A DNA stretch of 64,000 nt from Pantoea sp. alder81. GTDB lineage: Bacteria > Pseudomonadota > Gammaproteobacteria > Enterobacterales > Enterobacteriaceae. The stretch lies in contig NZ_JAIUDA010000001.1 of assembly GCF_020179835.1 (NCBI RefSeq), positions 372,001 to 436,000 of the forward strand, written 5' to 3'. Below are positions 45,737 through 54,965 of this stretch, in pieces. A program made the position numbers and the translations under genes. Below the pieces are notes generated by a model. That model was not told where the DNA came from and did not search any database. It saw only the letters and a list, made by a program, of their open reading frames with translations. Every line of letters starts with the position of its first letter. The first letter of the stretch is position 1.

Positions 45737-47418
45737 TCGTGGCAAAACGCAATCCCTATGCACAACGTGAATGGCTGCCGCATGAAAAACCGATGCTGCC
45801 GGGTTCACCTTCCACTCCGATCCACTCGCCCTCGAAGCGTGTGGCGTTTGGCATTATCGGACTGCTTATCTCCATAACCGGCGCGCTGAGCAATGCGCTG
45901 GTCACCGCCAATCTGACCAACCTTCAGGGCACTTTTGGTGCTTACAGCAATGAGATTGCCTGGCTGCCCGCGGTGTATGTGATGGGCAATATCTCCATCA
46001 ACCTGCTGTTGGTCAAATTCCGTCAACAGTTTGGCCTGCGGCTGTTTACCGAAGCCTTCCTGGTGCTTTACGTCATTGTGGCGTTCTTCCATATCCTGGC
46101 TAACGACCTCAGCTCGGCCATTATTGTGCGTACTGCACACGGGATGGTCGGCGCGGCTCTCAGCTCGCTCGGCATCTATTACCAAATTCAGGCCTGGCCG
46201 GCGAAACACCGACTCAAGGCTCTGGTGATCGGCATTACCGCCTCACAGTTAGCGATCCCGCTGGCTCGCTTGTTCTCAACAGAATTGTTGCAGCTGGAAG
46301 AGTGGCGTGGACTCTACCTGTTTGAACTGGGGCTGGCGATGATAGCGCTCGGCTGTGTTTTGGTGGTGAAGTTGCCGCCGGGCGATCGTATCAAAGCCTT
46401 TGAAAAAATGGATTTTGTCACATTTATCCTGCTGGCGCCGGGCATGGCATTGCTGTGTGGCGTGTTGTCGCTGGGCCGCATTGAATGGTGGTTTACCACG
46501 CCGTGGTTGGGCATTTCATTGGCCATCTCGCTGGTGCTGATTGTCGCGGCGGTGGTAGTAGAACATAACCGCGCGAATCCGTTGATCAACACGCGATGGC
46601 TGAGCAACGGCATGATTGTGCGGCTGGGCATTGTGATGATCATGATGCGTATCGTGCTGGCCGAGCAGAACACCGGTGCGGTGGGCTTCCTGCAACAGCT
46701 CGGGCTGCTGAATGACCAGATGCGCGGGCTGGCGTTAGCGATCATCGCCGGGGTGATTTTTGGCATGATCGCCAGTGCGCTTACCATTAAACCCACGCAT
46801 CTCAGTTGGCCGATTGTCACCTCGCTGGTGGTGATGATCATCGCCTCGTATATGGATGCACAATCCAGCCCGCTGACGCGCGGCGACAATCTGTATGTCA
46901 GTCAATTTCTGCTCGGCTTCAGCAGCGCCTTTTTCCTCGGGCCCGCGATGCTGTTAGGGATTGGCGGTGTGGTGACGCAACCGAAAAATCTGGTGAGTTT
47001 TGTGGTGCTATTTGGCATGAGCCAGAATCTCGGCGGGCTGATTGGCTCGGCCATTCTGGGTACCTTCCAGACCTGGCGCGAGAAGTACCACTCCAGCCTG
47101 CTGGGCGATCAGCTGTCACAACTCGATCCCAATGTCACCGAGCGCCTCAGCCAATACAGTTCACTGTTCAGCAGCCAGTTGCCCGATAACGTGCTGCTCA
47201 GTGCGCAAAGTAGCAGCCAGTTGCAAATCGTGGCCACGCTGCAGGCTAACGTATTGGCTTATAACGATACCTATCTACTGACCGCCGCGTTGGCGCTGAT
47301 CACCCTGATGTGGGTGCTGTGGCGACTGACGCGGCTGCGTTACATCAACTGGCGTCAGGCACGCCGTACTTTGACGGAACAGCGTCAGCAAGCTTCAACC
47401 CCGACGGAGAATTCATGA
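45733..47418 (+). CDS. MFS drug efflux protein, EmrB/DHA2-like
   Basis: 561 residues from GTG (45739 GTG also possible). About 14 hydrophobic helices, with a first helix LLISITGALSNALVTANLTNLQGTF and NEIAWLPAVYVMGNISINLLL as in DHA2 transporters that pair with HlyD-type adaptors. The usual DHA2 motif C is not obvious, and a large periplasmic loop lies near residues 450-510 before the last helix. It forms a tripartite pump with the next two genes. The substrate is unknown. Confidence 0.85.
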   Translation: MIVAKRNPYAQREWLPHEKPMLPGSPSTPIHSPSKRVAFGIIGLLISITGALSNALVTANLTNLQGTFGAYSNEIAWLPAVYVMGNISINLLLVKFRQQFGLRLFTEAFLVLYVIVAFFHILANDLSSAIIVRTAHGMVGAALSSLGIYYQIQAWPAKHRLKALVIGITASQLAIPLARLFSTELLQLEEWRGLYLFELGLAMIALGCVLVVKLPPGDRIKAFEKMDFVTFILLAPGMALLCGVLSLGRIEWWFTTPWLGISLAISLVLIVAAVVVEHNRANPLINTRWLSNGMIVRLGIVMIMMRIVLAEQNTGAVGFLQQLGLLNDQMRGLALAIIAGVIFGMIASALTIKPTHLSWPIVTSLVVMIIASYMDAQSSPLTRGDNLYVSQFLLGFSSAFFLGPAMLLGIGGVVTQPKNLVSFVVLFGMSQNLGGLIGSAILGTFQTWREKYHSSLLGDQLSQLDPNVTERLSQYSSLFSSQLPDNVLLSAQSSSQLQIVATLQANVLAYNDTYLLTAALALITLMWVLWRLTRLRYINWRQARRTLTEQRQQASTPTENS

Positions 47419-48503
47419 GCCAACAGGACGATATTCAGGCTGCGGAACGCGAACGCGCCAACCGCCGACGCATTCTTTCCATCGCTTTCGGCAGCGGCAT
47501 TGTGATTGTTGGCGTACTGGTGATTTTATACGCGTGGCAGCTGTGGCCGTTTACCAGCACTATTCAGTCTACGGAAAACGCCTATGTGCGCGGTCAGGTC
47601 ACCTTTATCAGCCCACAGGTGAGCGGCTATCTGACCGATGTCAACGTGGTGGATTTGCAGCCTGTGACTAAAGGGCAGTTGCTGATGACCATTGACGATC
47701 GAATCTATCGCCAGCGTGTGCATCAGGCGCAGGCGCAGCTGGACATGAAAATTGCCGCGCAAAATAACAACCAGCAGCAGCGTCGCAGCGCGGAAGCCAA
47801 CATTCTCAGCAATAAAGCCGCGCTGGAGAATGCCAAAGCGCAGGCGCTGAAAAGCAGTCTGGACCTCAAGCGTGTGGAAAACCTGGCAGCAGATGGATCG
47901 CTATCAGTGCGCGAGCGTGATGCATCGCGCGCGGCCAATGCGCAGGCTCAGGCGCAACTGCGTCAGGCCGATGCGCAGGTTGCGGTGTCGCAGCAGAGTT
48001 TACAAACGGTGATTGTGAATCGCGGTTCACTGGAAGGGGATGTGGCAAGTGCCAAAGCGGCGCTGGAACTGGCCAATATCGATCTGGCCAACACGCGCAT
48101 CATCGCGCCTGACAGCGGCCAGCTGGGGCAATTGTCGGTGCGTAAAGGCACCTATGTTACGGCGGGCACGCGACTGACTTCGGTGGTGCCGGATAACAAG
48201 TGGGTGATCGCCAATCTGAAAGAGACACAGCTGGCACGCGTGCGCCCAGGTTTGCCAGTGACCATTCGGGTTGATGCGCTGGACGGCAAGCGTTTTAACG
48301 GCCGGGTGGAGTTTATTTCACCTGCCGCGGGTTCTGAATTCAGTGCCATTTCACCAGACAATGCCACCGGTAACTTTGTCAAAATTGCCCAACGCATTCC
48401 GGTGCGCATCCGTATTCTGGATGACACGGAAGGATTGCGTCCCGGCATGTCGGTTGAAGTCAACATTGATACCGCAGCAGAGCCGCACAAGGATGCGCCA
48501 TGA
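47415..48503 (+). CDS. HlyD/EmrA-family periplasmic adaptor
   Basis: 362 residues from MSQQDDIQAAERERANRRR, in an ATGA overlap with the MFS gene. One membrane anchor (about 20-42) is followed by the biotinyl-lipoyl half STENAYVRGQVTFISPQVSGYLTDV, a coiled-coil hairpin (about 100-215), the second half LANTRIIAPDSGQLGQLSVRKG, and a beta-barrel with PGLPVTIRVDAL. It bridges the MFS pump and the outer-membrane channel. Confidence 0.9.
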   Translation: MSQQDDIQAAERERANRRRILSIAFGSGIVIVGVLVILYAWQLWPFTSTIQSTENAYVRGQVTFISPQVSGYLTDVNVVDLQPVTKGQLLMTIDDRIYRQRVHQAQAQLDMKIAAQNNNQQQRRSAEANILSNKAALENAKAQALKSSLDLKRVENLAADGSLSVRERDASRAANAQAQAQLRQADAQVAVSQQSLQTVIVNRGSLEGDVASAKAALELANIDLANTRIIAPDSGQLGQLSVRKGTYVTAGTRLTSVVPDNKWVIANLKETQLARVRPGLPVTIRVDALDGKRFNGRVEFISPAAGSEFSAISPDNATGNFVKIAQRIPVRIRILDDTEGLRPGMSVEVNIDTAAEPHKDAP

Positions 48504-49870
48504 AGCGGTTATTCCTCGCCTCACTGATGGCGCTGATGGTCAGCGGCTGTGCGACAGAAGTGGAAAAAGCCCCGACCTCCTTACCGATTCCGGATAGCTG
48601 GCGCCAGCAGGTGGGCCCTTCGGCGGCACCGGAAGCGCAGTGGTGGCAACGTTTTGGCGACGATAACCTTAACCAGTTAGTCAATCAGGCGTTGCAACAC
48701 AACAGCGATATCCTGATTGCCCGCTCACGGGTCGATCAGTACCGTGCGCAATTGCGTGCCGCGCAGGGCGATAATTTCCCCACGCTTTCGGCGGGCGTTG
48801 CCGCCACCCATCAGCGCGCGTTGTCAGCTGTAACCGGGCAGCCGTATGAAAACGCGGTATTCCAGGGGCTGTTACAGGCTAACTATGAAGTGGATCTGTG
48901 GGGCAGCCGCAGCAACAGCATTCGTGCCTCGCAAGCGTCACTGGATGCACAGCGTGCCGCGGCTTCGGCGGCGGAATTGACCGTCGCCAGCTCGGTGGCC
49001 TCCGGCTACCTCAGCCTGTGTGCACTGGACGAGCAATTGCGCGTCACCGAAGCCACGCTGGCTACGCGCGAAAACTCGCTGAATCTGGCGCAGCGCCAGT
49101 TCGAAACCGGCTATACCTCGCGCCTGGAGTGGATGCAGGCGGCATCTGAATATCAGACCGCCAAAGCGCAGGTGCCGCAGTTACAGCATCAAATCGAGCA
49201 GCAGGAAAATGCGCTGAGCGTACTGGTGGGGATGAATCCGCGAGAGATTGCGCGTACCCGCAACTTCGACCACATCAAACCGCAAACGCTACCATCGCTG
49301 TTGCCGTCTCAACTGCTCAACCGTCGCCCGGATATTGTGCAGGCGCAGCGCCAGTTGATTGCAGCGGATGCTTCGCTGGCCTCAGCGCAGGCGGATTTAT
49401 TGCCGTCGCTCAATCTGACGGCGACCGGCACGCTGGAAAGTTATCAGTTGCATCAGCTGCTGGATAATCCGATCCGCCTGTGGAGTATTGGTGGCAGCAT
49501 TCTCGCACCACTGCTAAACCGCGAAGCACTGACGGCGCAGGTGGATGTGGCGATGGCCGCCCGCAACCAGGCGCTATATGGCTATGAAAAGGTGGTACGC
49601 AGTGCCTTTTCGGATGTGGATAACGCGCTGGATGCCATTCGTCGCAGTCAGGAACAGCTAACGGAATTGCAGAAACAGGAAGGCTATGTGACAGAAGCGT
49701 ACCGCATCGCACGTAATCGCTATCAGAACGGTTACGCCTCGTATCTGGATGAGCTGGACGCTCAGCGCACCCTGTTTAGCACTCAGCTCAATATCGTTTC
49801 AGTGAAAAACACTCTGCTGCTCGCACAAATCGATCTTTACCGATCGCTGGGTGGCGGCTGGCAGGGCTAA
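48500..49870 (+). CDS. NodT/OprM-type outer-membrane efflux lipoprotein
   Basis: 456 residues, ATGA overlap with the adaptor gene. The signal peptide ends in lipobox VSGC (Cys about 17). It has two OEP repeats: WWQRFGDDNLNQLVNQALQHNSDILIARSRV and LLNRRPDIVQAQRQLIAADASLASAQADLLPSLNL, then NRYQNGYASYLDELDAQRTLF. It forms the trimeric exit duct of the efflux system. It is the last gene of the marR-MFS-hlyD-nodT operon. Confidence 0.9.
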   Translation: MKRLFLASLMALMVSGCATEVEKAPTSLPIPDSWRQQVGPSAAPEAQWWQRFGDDNLNQLVNQALQHNSDILIARSRVDQYRAQLRAAQGDNFPTLSAGVAATHQRALSAVTGQPYENAVFQGLLQANYEVDLWGSRSNSIRASQASLDAQRAAASAAELTVASSVASGYLSLCALDEQLRVTEATLATRENSLNLAQRQFETGYTSRLEWMQAASEYQTAKAQVPQLQHQIEQQENALSVLVGMNPREIARTRNFDHIKPQTLPSLLPSQLLNRRPDIVQAQRQLIAADASLASAQADLLPSLNLTATGTLESYQLHQLLDNPIRLWSIGGSILAPLLNREALTAQVDVAMAARNQALYGYEKVVRSAFSDVDNALDAIRRSQEQLTELQKQEGYVTEAYRIARNRYQNGYASYLDELDAQRTLFSTQLNIVSVKNTLLLAQIDLYRSLGGGWQG

Positions 49871-50104
49871 ACATCATGCCGCAAATCGATTTTGCGGCAG
49901 ATTTTTCGCTGTAAACCCGGCAAATTCTGCTTTTGCCATGAAGTGGGGCGGTTCTTAAGTCATTCGTGCTTTTTTTTACTTGTCTTTACATATAGTGGTA
50001 TTATTCGTGCGCTTTACAAAGTCTGAACGGATCAGTGCAAGTTTAATCACGCACACGGTCGCCATCTGTGGCGATTGGCTACGACAGGGGAAACAAAGGA
50101 AATG

Positions 50105-50494
50105 ATGAATAAAAAAGCGGCGCTTGCCTTAATCGTGACAGCGGCATTAATGACCGGTTGCGCACCGCGCACCGCGCCGATTCAGAACGTGAGCCAGACC
50201 GTAGGGCAAAGCTACACGGACAGTCAAATGCAGCGTGCTATTGTTGAAGCCGGTGCGGCCAACCACTGGGTGATTTCTCCAGCAGGCCCAGGCGTGATGA
50301 ACGGCCAACTGTCCGAGCGCGGTCATACGGCCGATATTCGCATTACCTACACCGCGAACAGTTACCGCATTGATTACGTCAGCAGTACCAATCTGAAAGC
50401 GGGTAGCGGTCAGATCCATCGTAATTACAACCGCTGGATTCAGAATCTGAACCAGGGTATCCAGACGCGTCTTACAGGCCAGGTCGCCAAATAA
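50105..50494 (+). CDS. Small outer-membrane-type lipoprotein, unknown function
   Basis: 129 residues from MNKKAALALIVTAALMTGC, with lipobox LMTGC (Cys19); ATG at 50102 is also in frame and AAAGGA precedes both. The mature part (TDSQMQRAIVEAGAANHWVISP, GHTADIRITYTANSYRIDYVSSTNL, GQIHRNYNRWIQNLNQGIQTRL) fits a small alpha/beta lipoprotein domain common in enterobacteria and often near APE genes or elsewhere; I do not know its function. It has its own upstream space (49871-50104) and a hairpin after it, so it is probably a separate unit from the ape operon. Confidence 0.75.
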   Translation: MNKKAALALIVTAALMTGCAPRTAPIQNVSQTVGQSYTDSQMQRAIVEAGAANHWVISPAGPGVMNGQLSERGHTADIRITYTANSYRIDYVSSTNLKAGSGQIHRNYNRWIQNLNQGIQTRLTGQVAK

Positions 50495-50558
50495 GCGCCA
50501 GGTGTCATCGCTGAGATAATGTTTTAAAGAAAGCGCTAATACTGCCGAAAGAGAAAAC

Positions 50559-50580
50559 AGGCGGGCCACGTGCCCGCCTT
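50559..50580 (+). terminator. Hairpin after the lipoprotein gene
   Basis: AGGCGGGC-CACGT-GCCCGCCT followed only by TTGTT. A moderate terminator candidate separating the lipoprotein from the ape operon. The 112 bp that follow must hold, or relay, the ape transcription start; no strong hexamers were identified. Confidence 0.5.
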
Positions 50581-50691
50581 GTTAATCGGCGACATCCGCA
50601 TGAGACGGATGACGGACTCGAACGCAAGCAGGGAAGGGATGCCGCACAGCGAAAGTCTGACCATCCCTGAGGCTGAAGAAAGAATACAGGT

Positions 50692-51423
50692 ATGAAACTC
50701 GCTTACACTCTGGTTGACTGGCACGCGATTGCACCGGGTCACAGCACTGCCGATGAGTGGCAGCACTGGGCCAGGCAACTGCCTGCGCTGGACGCCACCT
50801 TACCGATCGCCAAACCCCAATTTTTGCCGATGATGACTGCGCGTCGCCTGAGTGCGGGCAGCCGTGCAGCTGTGGAGTGCGGACTGACGCTTCTCGCGCG
50901 TCAATCGGTGGATGCCATTGTGTTCACCAGCCGCCACGGTGAGCTGGAGCGTAATCTGCGCATACTGACGGCGTTAAAAGATCAACAGGCGCTGTCGCCG
51001 ACCGATTTCGCCATGTCGGTGCATAACTCTGCGGTGGGCAGTTTAACCATAGCGGCGAAACAACCGCTGGTCTCTTCATCGATTTCAGCGGGAATGGACA
51101 GTTTTCAACAGGGGTTACTTGAAGTCACGGCTCTGCATCAGGCGGGTTATGCGCAGGTGCTGCTGGTGGATTTCGATGGCGTCGTGCCCGCCTATTATCA
51201 GCCCTGGCTACCCGAAATTGATCGCTTCAATGCGCCTTACGCGGTGGCACTGTTGCTGCAATCCGGCGATGAGTGGCGCTGTACAGCAGAATCTGCACGG
51301 CCTGAGCCTGAAGCGTTACCGCAAAGTCTGCAATTCCTGCGGGCAATGCTGCGGGACGACGCGCGAATGACGATTGCCGGTGAACGTCATCTGTGGCAAT
51401 GGGAGCGCCATGATGGCGGATAA
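50692..51423 (+). CDS. apeC: APE chain-length factor (ketosynthase-like, no active Cys)
   Basis: 243 residues. It resembles the N-terminal half of a beta-ketoacyl synthase: AVECGLTLLARQSVDAIVFTSRHGELERN, HNSAVGSLTIAA and SSSISAGMDSFQQGLLEV, where the thiolase-fold nucleophile Cys is replaced (SISAG instead of ACSSG). The His pair of KS enzymes is also absent. Short, inactive KS-like partners of this kind act as chain-length factors; in Xenorhabdus ApeC pairs with the ketosynthase ApeO. First gene of the cluster. Confidence 0.85.
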   Translation: MKLAYTLVDWHAIAPGHSTADEWQHWARQLPALDATLPIAKPQFLPMMTARRLSAGSRAAVECGLTLLARQSVDAIVFTSRHGELERNLRILTALKDQQALSPTDFAMSVHNSAVGSLTIAAKQPLVSSSISAGMDSFQQGLLEVTALHQAGYAQVLLVDFDGVVPAYYQPWLPEIDRFNAPYAVALLLQSGDEWRCTAESARPEPEALPQSLQFLRAMLRDDARMTIAGERHLWQWERHDGG

Positions 51424-52213
51424 TTCGCTTGCCCAGCGCTGGCGTGCTGGCTGCAACTTTTACTGGCGACTGGTGATGACCGCCGTGAGCTTTACGCTGT
51501 TCAGCGTGGGCGGTCTGCTGCTGTCTGTGACCTGGTTTAACCTGCTACTTTTGATTCAGCGCGATGGCCTGCGCCGTCGTCAGATTGCACGCAGCAGCAT
51601 TGCGTGGAGCTTCCGCTGTTTCCTGCGTTTCTGTCGCTTTGTCGGTGTCTACGATTATCAGATTATTGGTGCAGAGTTGCTGCGCCAGGATCGCGGCTGT
51701 CTGATCGTCGCTAATCATCCTTCGTTAATTGATTACGTGATGATTGCCTCGGTACTGCCGGAAATGGATTGTCTGGTGAAGGCCGAACTGCAGCACAATA
51801 TTTTTTTTAATGGCGTCATCAAATCTGCCGATTATCTGATTAACAGCGAGGCTGATACCTTGCTGCCGGATAGCCAGCAACGCCTTGCGCGCGGCGATAC
51901 CATCCTGATTTTTCCTGAAGGCACGCGCACCCGTTACGGTGAACCGCTGAAGCTGCAACGTGGTGCCGCCAATATTGCGGTGCGTGCCGGATGCGATCTG
52001 CGCGTGGTACATATTAGCTGCACCCAGCGTATGCTCGATAAGCAAAGTCGCTGGTATCAGATTCCGCTGGTTAAACCACTTTTTACTGTACGCGTACAAT
52101 CGCGTATTGATAGCCAGGCCTTCAGTGAAGCCGATGAAGATGCACAGCCGCTCGCTGCGCGTCGACTGACGCGTCACCTGCAACAGGCACTGGTCCCTGA
52201 AGAGACAAAGTAA
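51413..52213 (+). CDS. apeD: Acyltransferase of the PlsC type
   Basis: 266 residues from MADNSLAQRWRAGCNFYWR (ATG at 51410 also possible; GGGAG upstream), overlapping apeC. A membrane segment (about 20-45) is followed by the PlsC motifs NHPSLIDYVMIAS (H-x4-D) and IFPEGTRTRYG. It probably transfers acyl or aryl-polyenyl chains to a lipid acceptor at the inner membrane. Confidence 0.88.
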   Translation: MADNSLAQRWRAGCNFYWRLVMTAVSFTLFSVGGLLLSVTWFNLLLLIQRDGLRRRQIARSSIAWSFRCFLRFCRFVGVYDYQIIGAELLRQDRGCLIVANHPSLIDYVMIASVLPEMDCLVKAELQHNIFFNGVIKSADYLINSEADTLLPDSQQRLARGDTILIFPEGTRTRYGEPLKLQRGAANIAVRAGCDLRVVHISCTQRMLDKQSRWYQIPLVKPLFTVRVQSRIDSQAFSEADEDAQPLAARRLTRHLQQALVPEETK

Positions 52214-52216
52214 GTT

Positions 52217-52474
52217 ATGCAAGCACTGATTGACGAGATCAAACTGATGATTATCGACACGCTGAATCTGGAAGATATCAGCCCGGACGATATAGAAACC
52301 GACGCGCCTTTGTTTGGTGAAGGGCTGGGACTCGATTCTATCGATGCCCTTGAGCTGGGACTGGCGGTGAAAAATCGCTTCGGCGTACAGCTTTCCGCAG
52401 AAAGCGAAACCTTACGCGCGCACTTTTTTTCCGTGGCCACGCTGGCCGCGTTTGTAGAACAACAGCAAGCCTGA
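52217..52474 (+). CDS. apeE: Acyl carrier protein, first
   Basis: 85 residues. The phosphopantetheine site is GLGLDSIDALELG with Ser41; acidic helices DLEDISPDDIETDAPLFGEG fit an ACP. It carries the growing polyene chain or the aryl starter. Starts three bases after apeD. Confidence 0.92.
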   Translation: MQALIDEIKLMIIDTLNLEDISPDDIETDAPLFGEGLGLDSIDALELGLAVKNRFGVQLSAESETLRAHFFSVATLAAFVEQQQA

Positions 52475-52485
52475 GAACAGTCAAG

Positions 52486-52740
52486 ATGATGAATAAAGAC
52501 GAAATTTACCAGGAAGTGGCCTCGCTGCTCACCTCGCTGTTTGAAATTGATGCCGATGATATCCGCCCGGATGCCCGTCTGTATGAAGACCTCGAACTCG
52601 ACAGCATCGATGCGGTCGATATGGTGGTGCACCTGCAAAAACGTACCGGCCGTAAAATCAAACCCGAAGCCTTCCGTGCCGTTCGCACCGTGCAGGATGT
52701 GGTGGACGCCGTCGATCAACTGATGCGCGACGAAGCCTGA
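52486..52740 (+). CDS. apeF: Acyl carrier protein, second
   Basis: 84 residues from the first of two ATGs (52489 also possible). The attachment site is DLELDSIDAVDMVV with Ser40, and the helices are acidic. The presence of two distinct ACPs is typical of APE clusters. Confidence 0.92.
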   Translation: MMNKDEIYQEVASLLTSLFEIDADDIRPDARLYEDLELDSIDAVDMVVHLQKRTGRKIKPEAFRAVRTVQDVVDAVDQLMRDEA

Positions 52741-52748
52741 TTCCCGGC

Positions 52749-53309
52749 ATGACAGCATTTCTGCGCCTGTTAAATGGTCTGGCCCTGCTGGCCTGGCCGT
52801 TTCTGGTGTGGCTTGCCGTCACCCATCCGCAATGGCGCGGCGTGATTGCTCTGTTAGCCTTGCTGTTTGGCTGGCGCATCTGGCAGTTACGACACGCGCA
52901 GGGTGCGATGGGCCGGGTAATGCTGTTGCTGGCACTGGTGGGCACGTTACTGTGCCTCGCCAGCATGATGTTGCGCAGTCAGCATTTGTTGCTGTGGTAT
53001 CCGGTAGTCGTGAATGGGCTGATGCTGCTGCTGTTTGGCACATCTTTGTGGAGCCCCATGCCGTTGGTCGAGCGTTTAGCGCGGCTGCGTGAACCGGCTT
53101 TGCCCGCGCGGGCCGTGCGTTATACGCGCCGCGTGACACAGGTATGGTGTGGGTTTTTCATTATTAATGGCAGCGTGGCGTTGGTCACTTGTCTGCTCAA
53201 TGATCTCTCGCTGTGGACACTCTGGAATGGGTGCATCAGCTATCTGCTGATGGGCACGCTGATGGGCGGCGAATGGTTGCTGCGTCAGCGTATGAGGAAC
53301 AAGGCATGA
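52749..53309 (+). CDS. apeG: COG4648-type integral membrane protein
   Basis: 186 residues with about five membrane helices: LNGLALLAWPFLVWLAV, VIALLALLFGWRI, VMLLLALVGTLLCLASMM, WYPVVVNGLMLLLFGTSLW and VWCGFFIINGSVALVTCLL. The family occurs only in APE-like and related lipid clusters and has no assigned activity. It ends in an ATGA overlap with apeH. Confidence 0.85.
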   Translation: MTAFLRLLNGLALLAWPFLVWLAVTHPQWRGVIALLALLFGWRIWQLRHAQGAMGRVMLLLALVGTLLCLASMMLRSQHLLLWYPVVVNGLMLLLFGTSLWSPMPLVERLARLREPALPARAVRYTRRVTQVWCGFFIINGSVALVTCLLNDLSLWTLWNGCISYLLMGTLMGGEWLLRQRMRNKA

Positions 53310-54631
53310 AGGTGGTGAGTATCCGCGACTGGCTGGCTGCGCCGGATCGTGTGGTGGCCTGGCAAGGGCAGCAACAGCATTGGTTATCGGAGATGCGTCA
53401 GCAGGTGCTGGCGTTAGTGGAAACACTGCAACGGCTGCCGGGCCAGCACTGGGCGTTGTGCTTCGATAACAGTTACCACTTCACGGCGGCGCTGCTGGCG
53501 CTATGGCACGCTGGTAAAACACCGGTGATCCCCGGACATTGTCGCGCCGCGCAGCTGGAAGAGATGGCCGATCAGCTGGATGGTGTGATCAGTGATATGC
53601 CACTGGCGGTTTCCCTGCCGCAGTTGCGCTGGGACGGCGCACTGGCGCTGGGCGAACTGCCTGCCATCGCCGGAGATGCCTCGCTGGTGCTGTTCACCTC
53701 TGGTTCCACCGGCACGCCCCGCTGCGTAGTGAAATCACTGCGTGCACTCGATCTTGAAGCGCAGTGGCTGGCGGAGTTATGGGCCGATCGACTGCAGCAA
53801 TGCCACGTGATTGCCTCGGTGAGCCATCAACATCTGTATGGCCTGACGTTTCGCATTGTGTTGCCGATGGCACTGAGCTTGCCGCTCGCCGCCCAGCAAA
53901 TTTTTTACGGTGAACAACTGGCCGATCAGCACCGCGATCGTCGCTACGCTTTTATTAGCAGCCCGGCCTTTCTACGCCGCCTCGATCCTGCCCTGGATGC
54001 ACCGTCATGTGCGCTGATTGTTTCCGCAGGCGGGGCATTGCCTTGGGCTGATGCACAACATGCTCAGCGCGCCTTCGATTGTGCGGTGGATGAGATCTAC
54101 GGTAGCACCGAAACCGGCGTGATTGGCTGGCGCTGTGCGCAGGCGGAAAACGCCCCATGGCACTGTTTCCCTGAGGTTAAGCTGGTACAGCAGGCATCCG
54201 GCTGGCGGGTGTTTTCGGCTCTGCTGGAAACCACCGAAGGTTGGCCACTCGACGATCGCATCGTGCAACAGCCCTCCGGTGCCTTTCAGCTGGCAGGCCG
54301 TCAGGATCGGGTGGTGAAGATTGAAGATAAGCGCGTCTCACTGAGCGAGATTGAACGGCGTCTGCTAGCCTTGCCCGGCGTAGAAGACGCGGCCGCTCTG
54401 GCGATTCAGCGTCATGGCCGTCAGGCGATTGGCGTGGTGCTGGCCTTACCGGACACGCTGGATGCCGCAACGCTGACCCAACGTAAGAAACAATGGAAAC
54501 TTGCGCTGCAACCCTGGCTAGAGCCGGTCGCCATGCCGCGATACTGGCGAGTGGTCAACGCGATTCCGGTTACGGCGCAAAGTAAGCGCGCCTGGCCCCA
54601 AATTGAGGAACTGTTTGATGTTGCCGGTTGA
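53306..54631 (+). CDS. apeH: AMP-dependent ligase (aryl/acyl-ACP synthetase)
   Basis: 441 residues from MKVVSIRDWLAAPDRV; an in-frame ATG at 53213 lies inside apeG and is rejected. Adenylation signatures: LFTSGSTGTPRCVVKS (A3), DEIYGSTETG (A5) and GRQDRVVKIEDKRVSLSEIE (A8). It activates 4-hydroxybenzoate-type starters and loads them on an ACP, as shown for ApeH in Xenorhabdus. The starter here is inferred. Confidence 0.9.
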   Translation: MKVVSIRDWLAAPDRVVAWQGQQQHWLSEMRQQVLALVETLQRLPGQHWALCFDNSYHFTAALLALWHAGKTPVIPGHCRAAQLEEMADQLDGVISDMPLAVSLPQLRWDGALALGELPAIAGDASLVLFTSGSTGTPRCVVKSLRALDLEAQWLAELWADRLQQCHVIASVSHQHLYGLTFRIVLPMALSLPLAAQQIFYGEQLADQHRDRRYAFISSPAFLRRLDPALDAPSCALIVSAGGALPWADAQHAQRAFDCAVDEIYGSTETGVIGWRCAQAENAPWHCFPEVKLVQQASGWRVFSALLETTEGWPLDDRIVQQPSGAFQLAGRQDRVVKIEDKRVSLSEIERRLLALPGVEDAAALAIQRHGRQAIGVVLALPDTLDAATLTQRKKQWKLALQPWLEPVAMPRYWRVVNAIPVTAQSKRAWPQIEELFDVAG

Positions 54632-54965
54632 ACTCAACGCCCAGCAGCAGGGCGCGACGCTGACGTTGCGCCTGCATGCTGCCGCCGATCTGTTTTGGTT
54701 CCGCGGCCACTTCCCGACGTTACCGATTTTACCTGGCGTCGCGCAGCTCGATTGGGCGCTGCATTATGGCCTGTCGCGTCTGGCGATTGGTAAACACTTC
54801 CGCTCAATTGAGAACATCAAATTTCAGCAGCCGGTGCCGCCAGATGCGGAGCTGGAGCTACAGCTGAACTGGCAGGAAGAAAAATCACTGCTGAGCTTCA
54901 GCTACAGCCTGATTCGCGCGGACAGCGCTGAGATTGCCAGCAGCGGGAAGATTCGCCTGTGCTGA
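54618..54965 (+). CDS. apeI: Hot-dog dehydratase ApeI
   Basis: 115 residues from MLPVELNAQQQGA, overlapping apeH by 14 bases. The FabA/FabZ-like fold has WFRGHFPTLPILPGVAQLDWAL, with the H-F-P-x-x-P-I-L-P-G-V catalytic loop. It dehydrates 3-hydroxyacyl-ACP to extend the conjugated system. A small family lacking the isomerase features. Confidence 0.88.
   Translation: MLPVELNAQQQGATLTLRLHAAADLFWFRGHFPTLPILPGVAQLDWALHYGLSRLAIGKHFRSIENIKFQQPVPPDAELELQLNWQEEKSLLSFSYSLIRADSAEIASSGKIRLC

Noticed and set aside
49990..50100. RfaH ops/JUMPStart element before the ape region
   Set aside because: The stem TCGCCA/TGGCGA and GGCGATTGGC lack the GGCGGTAGC core of ops.
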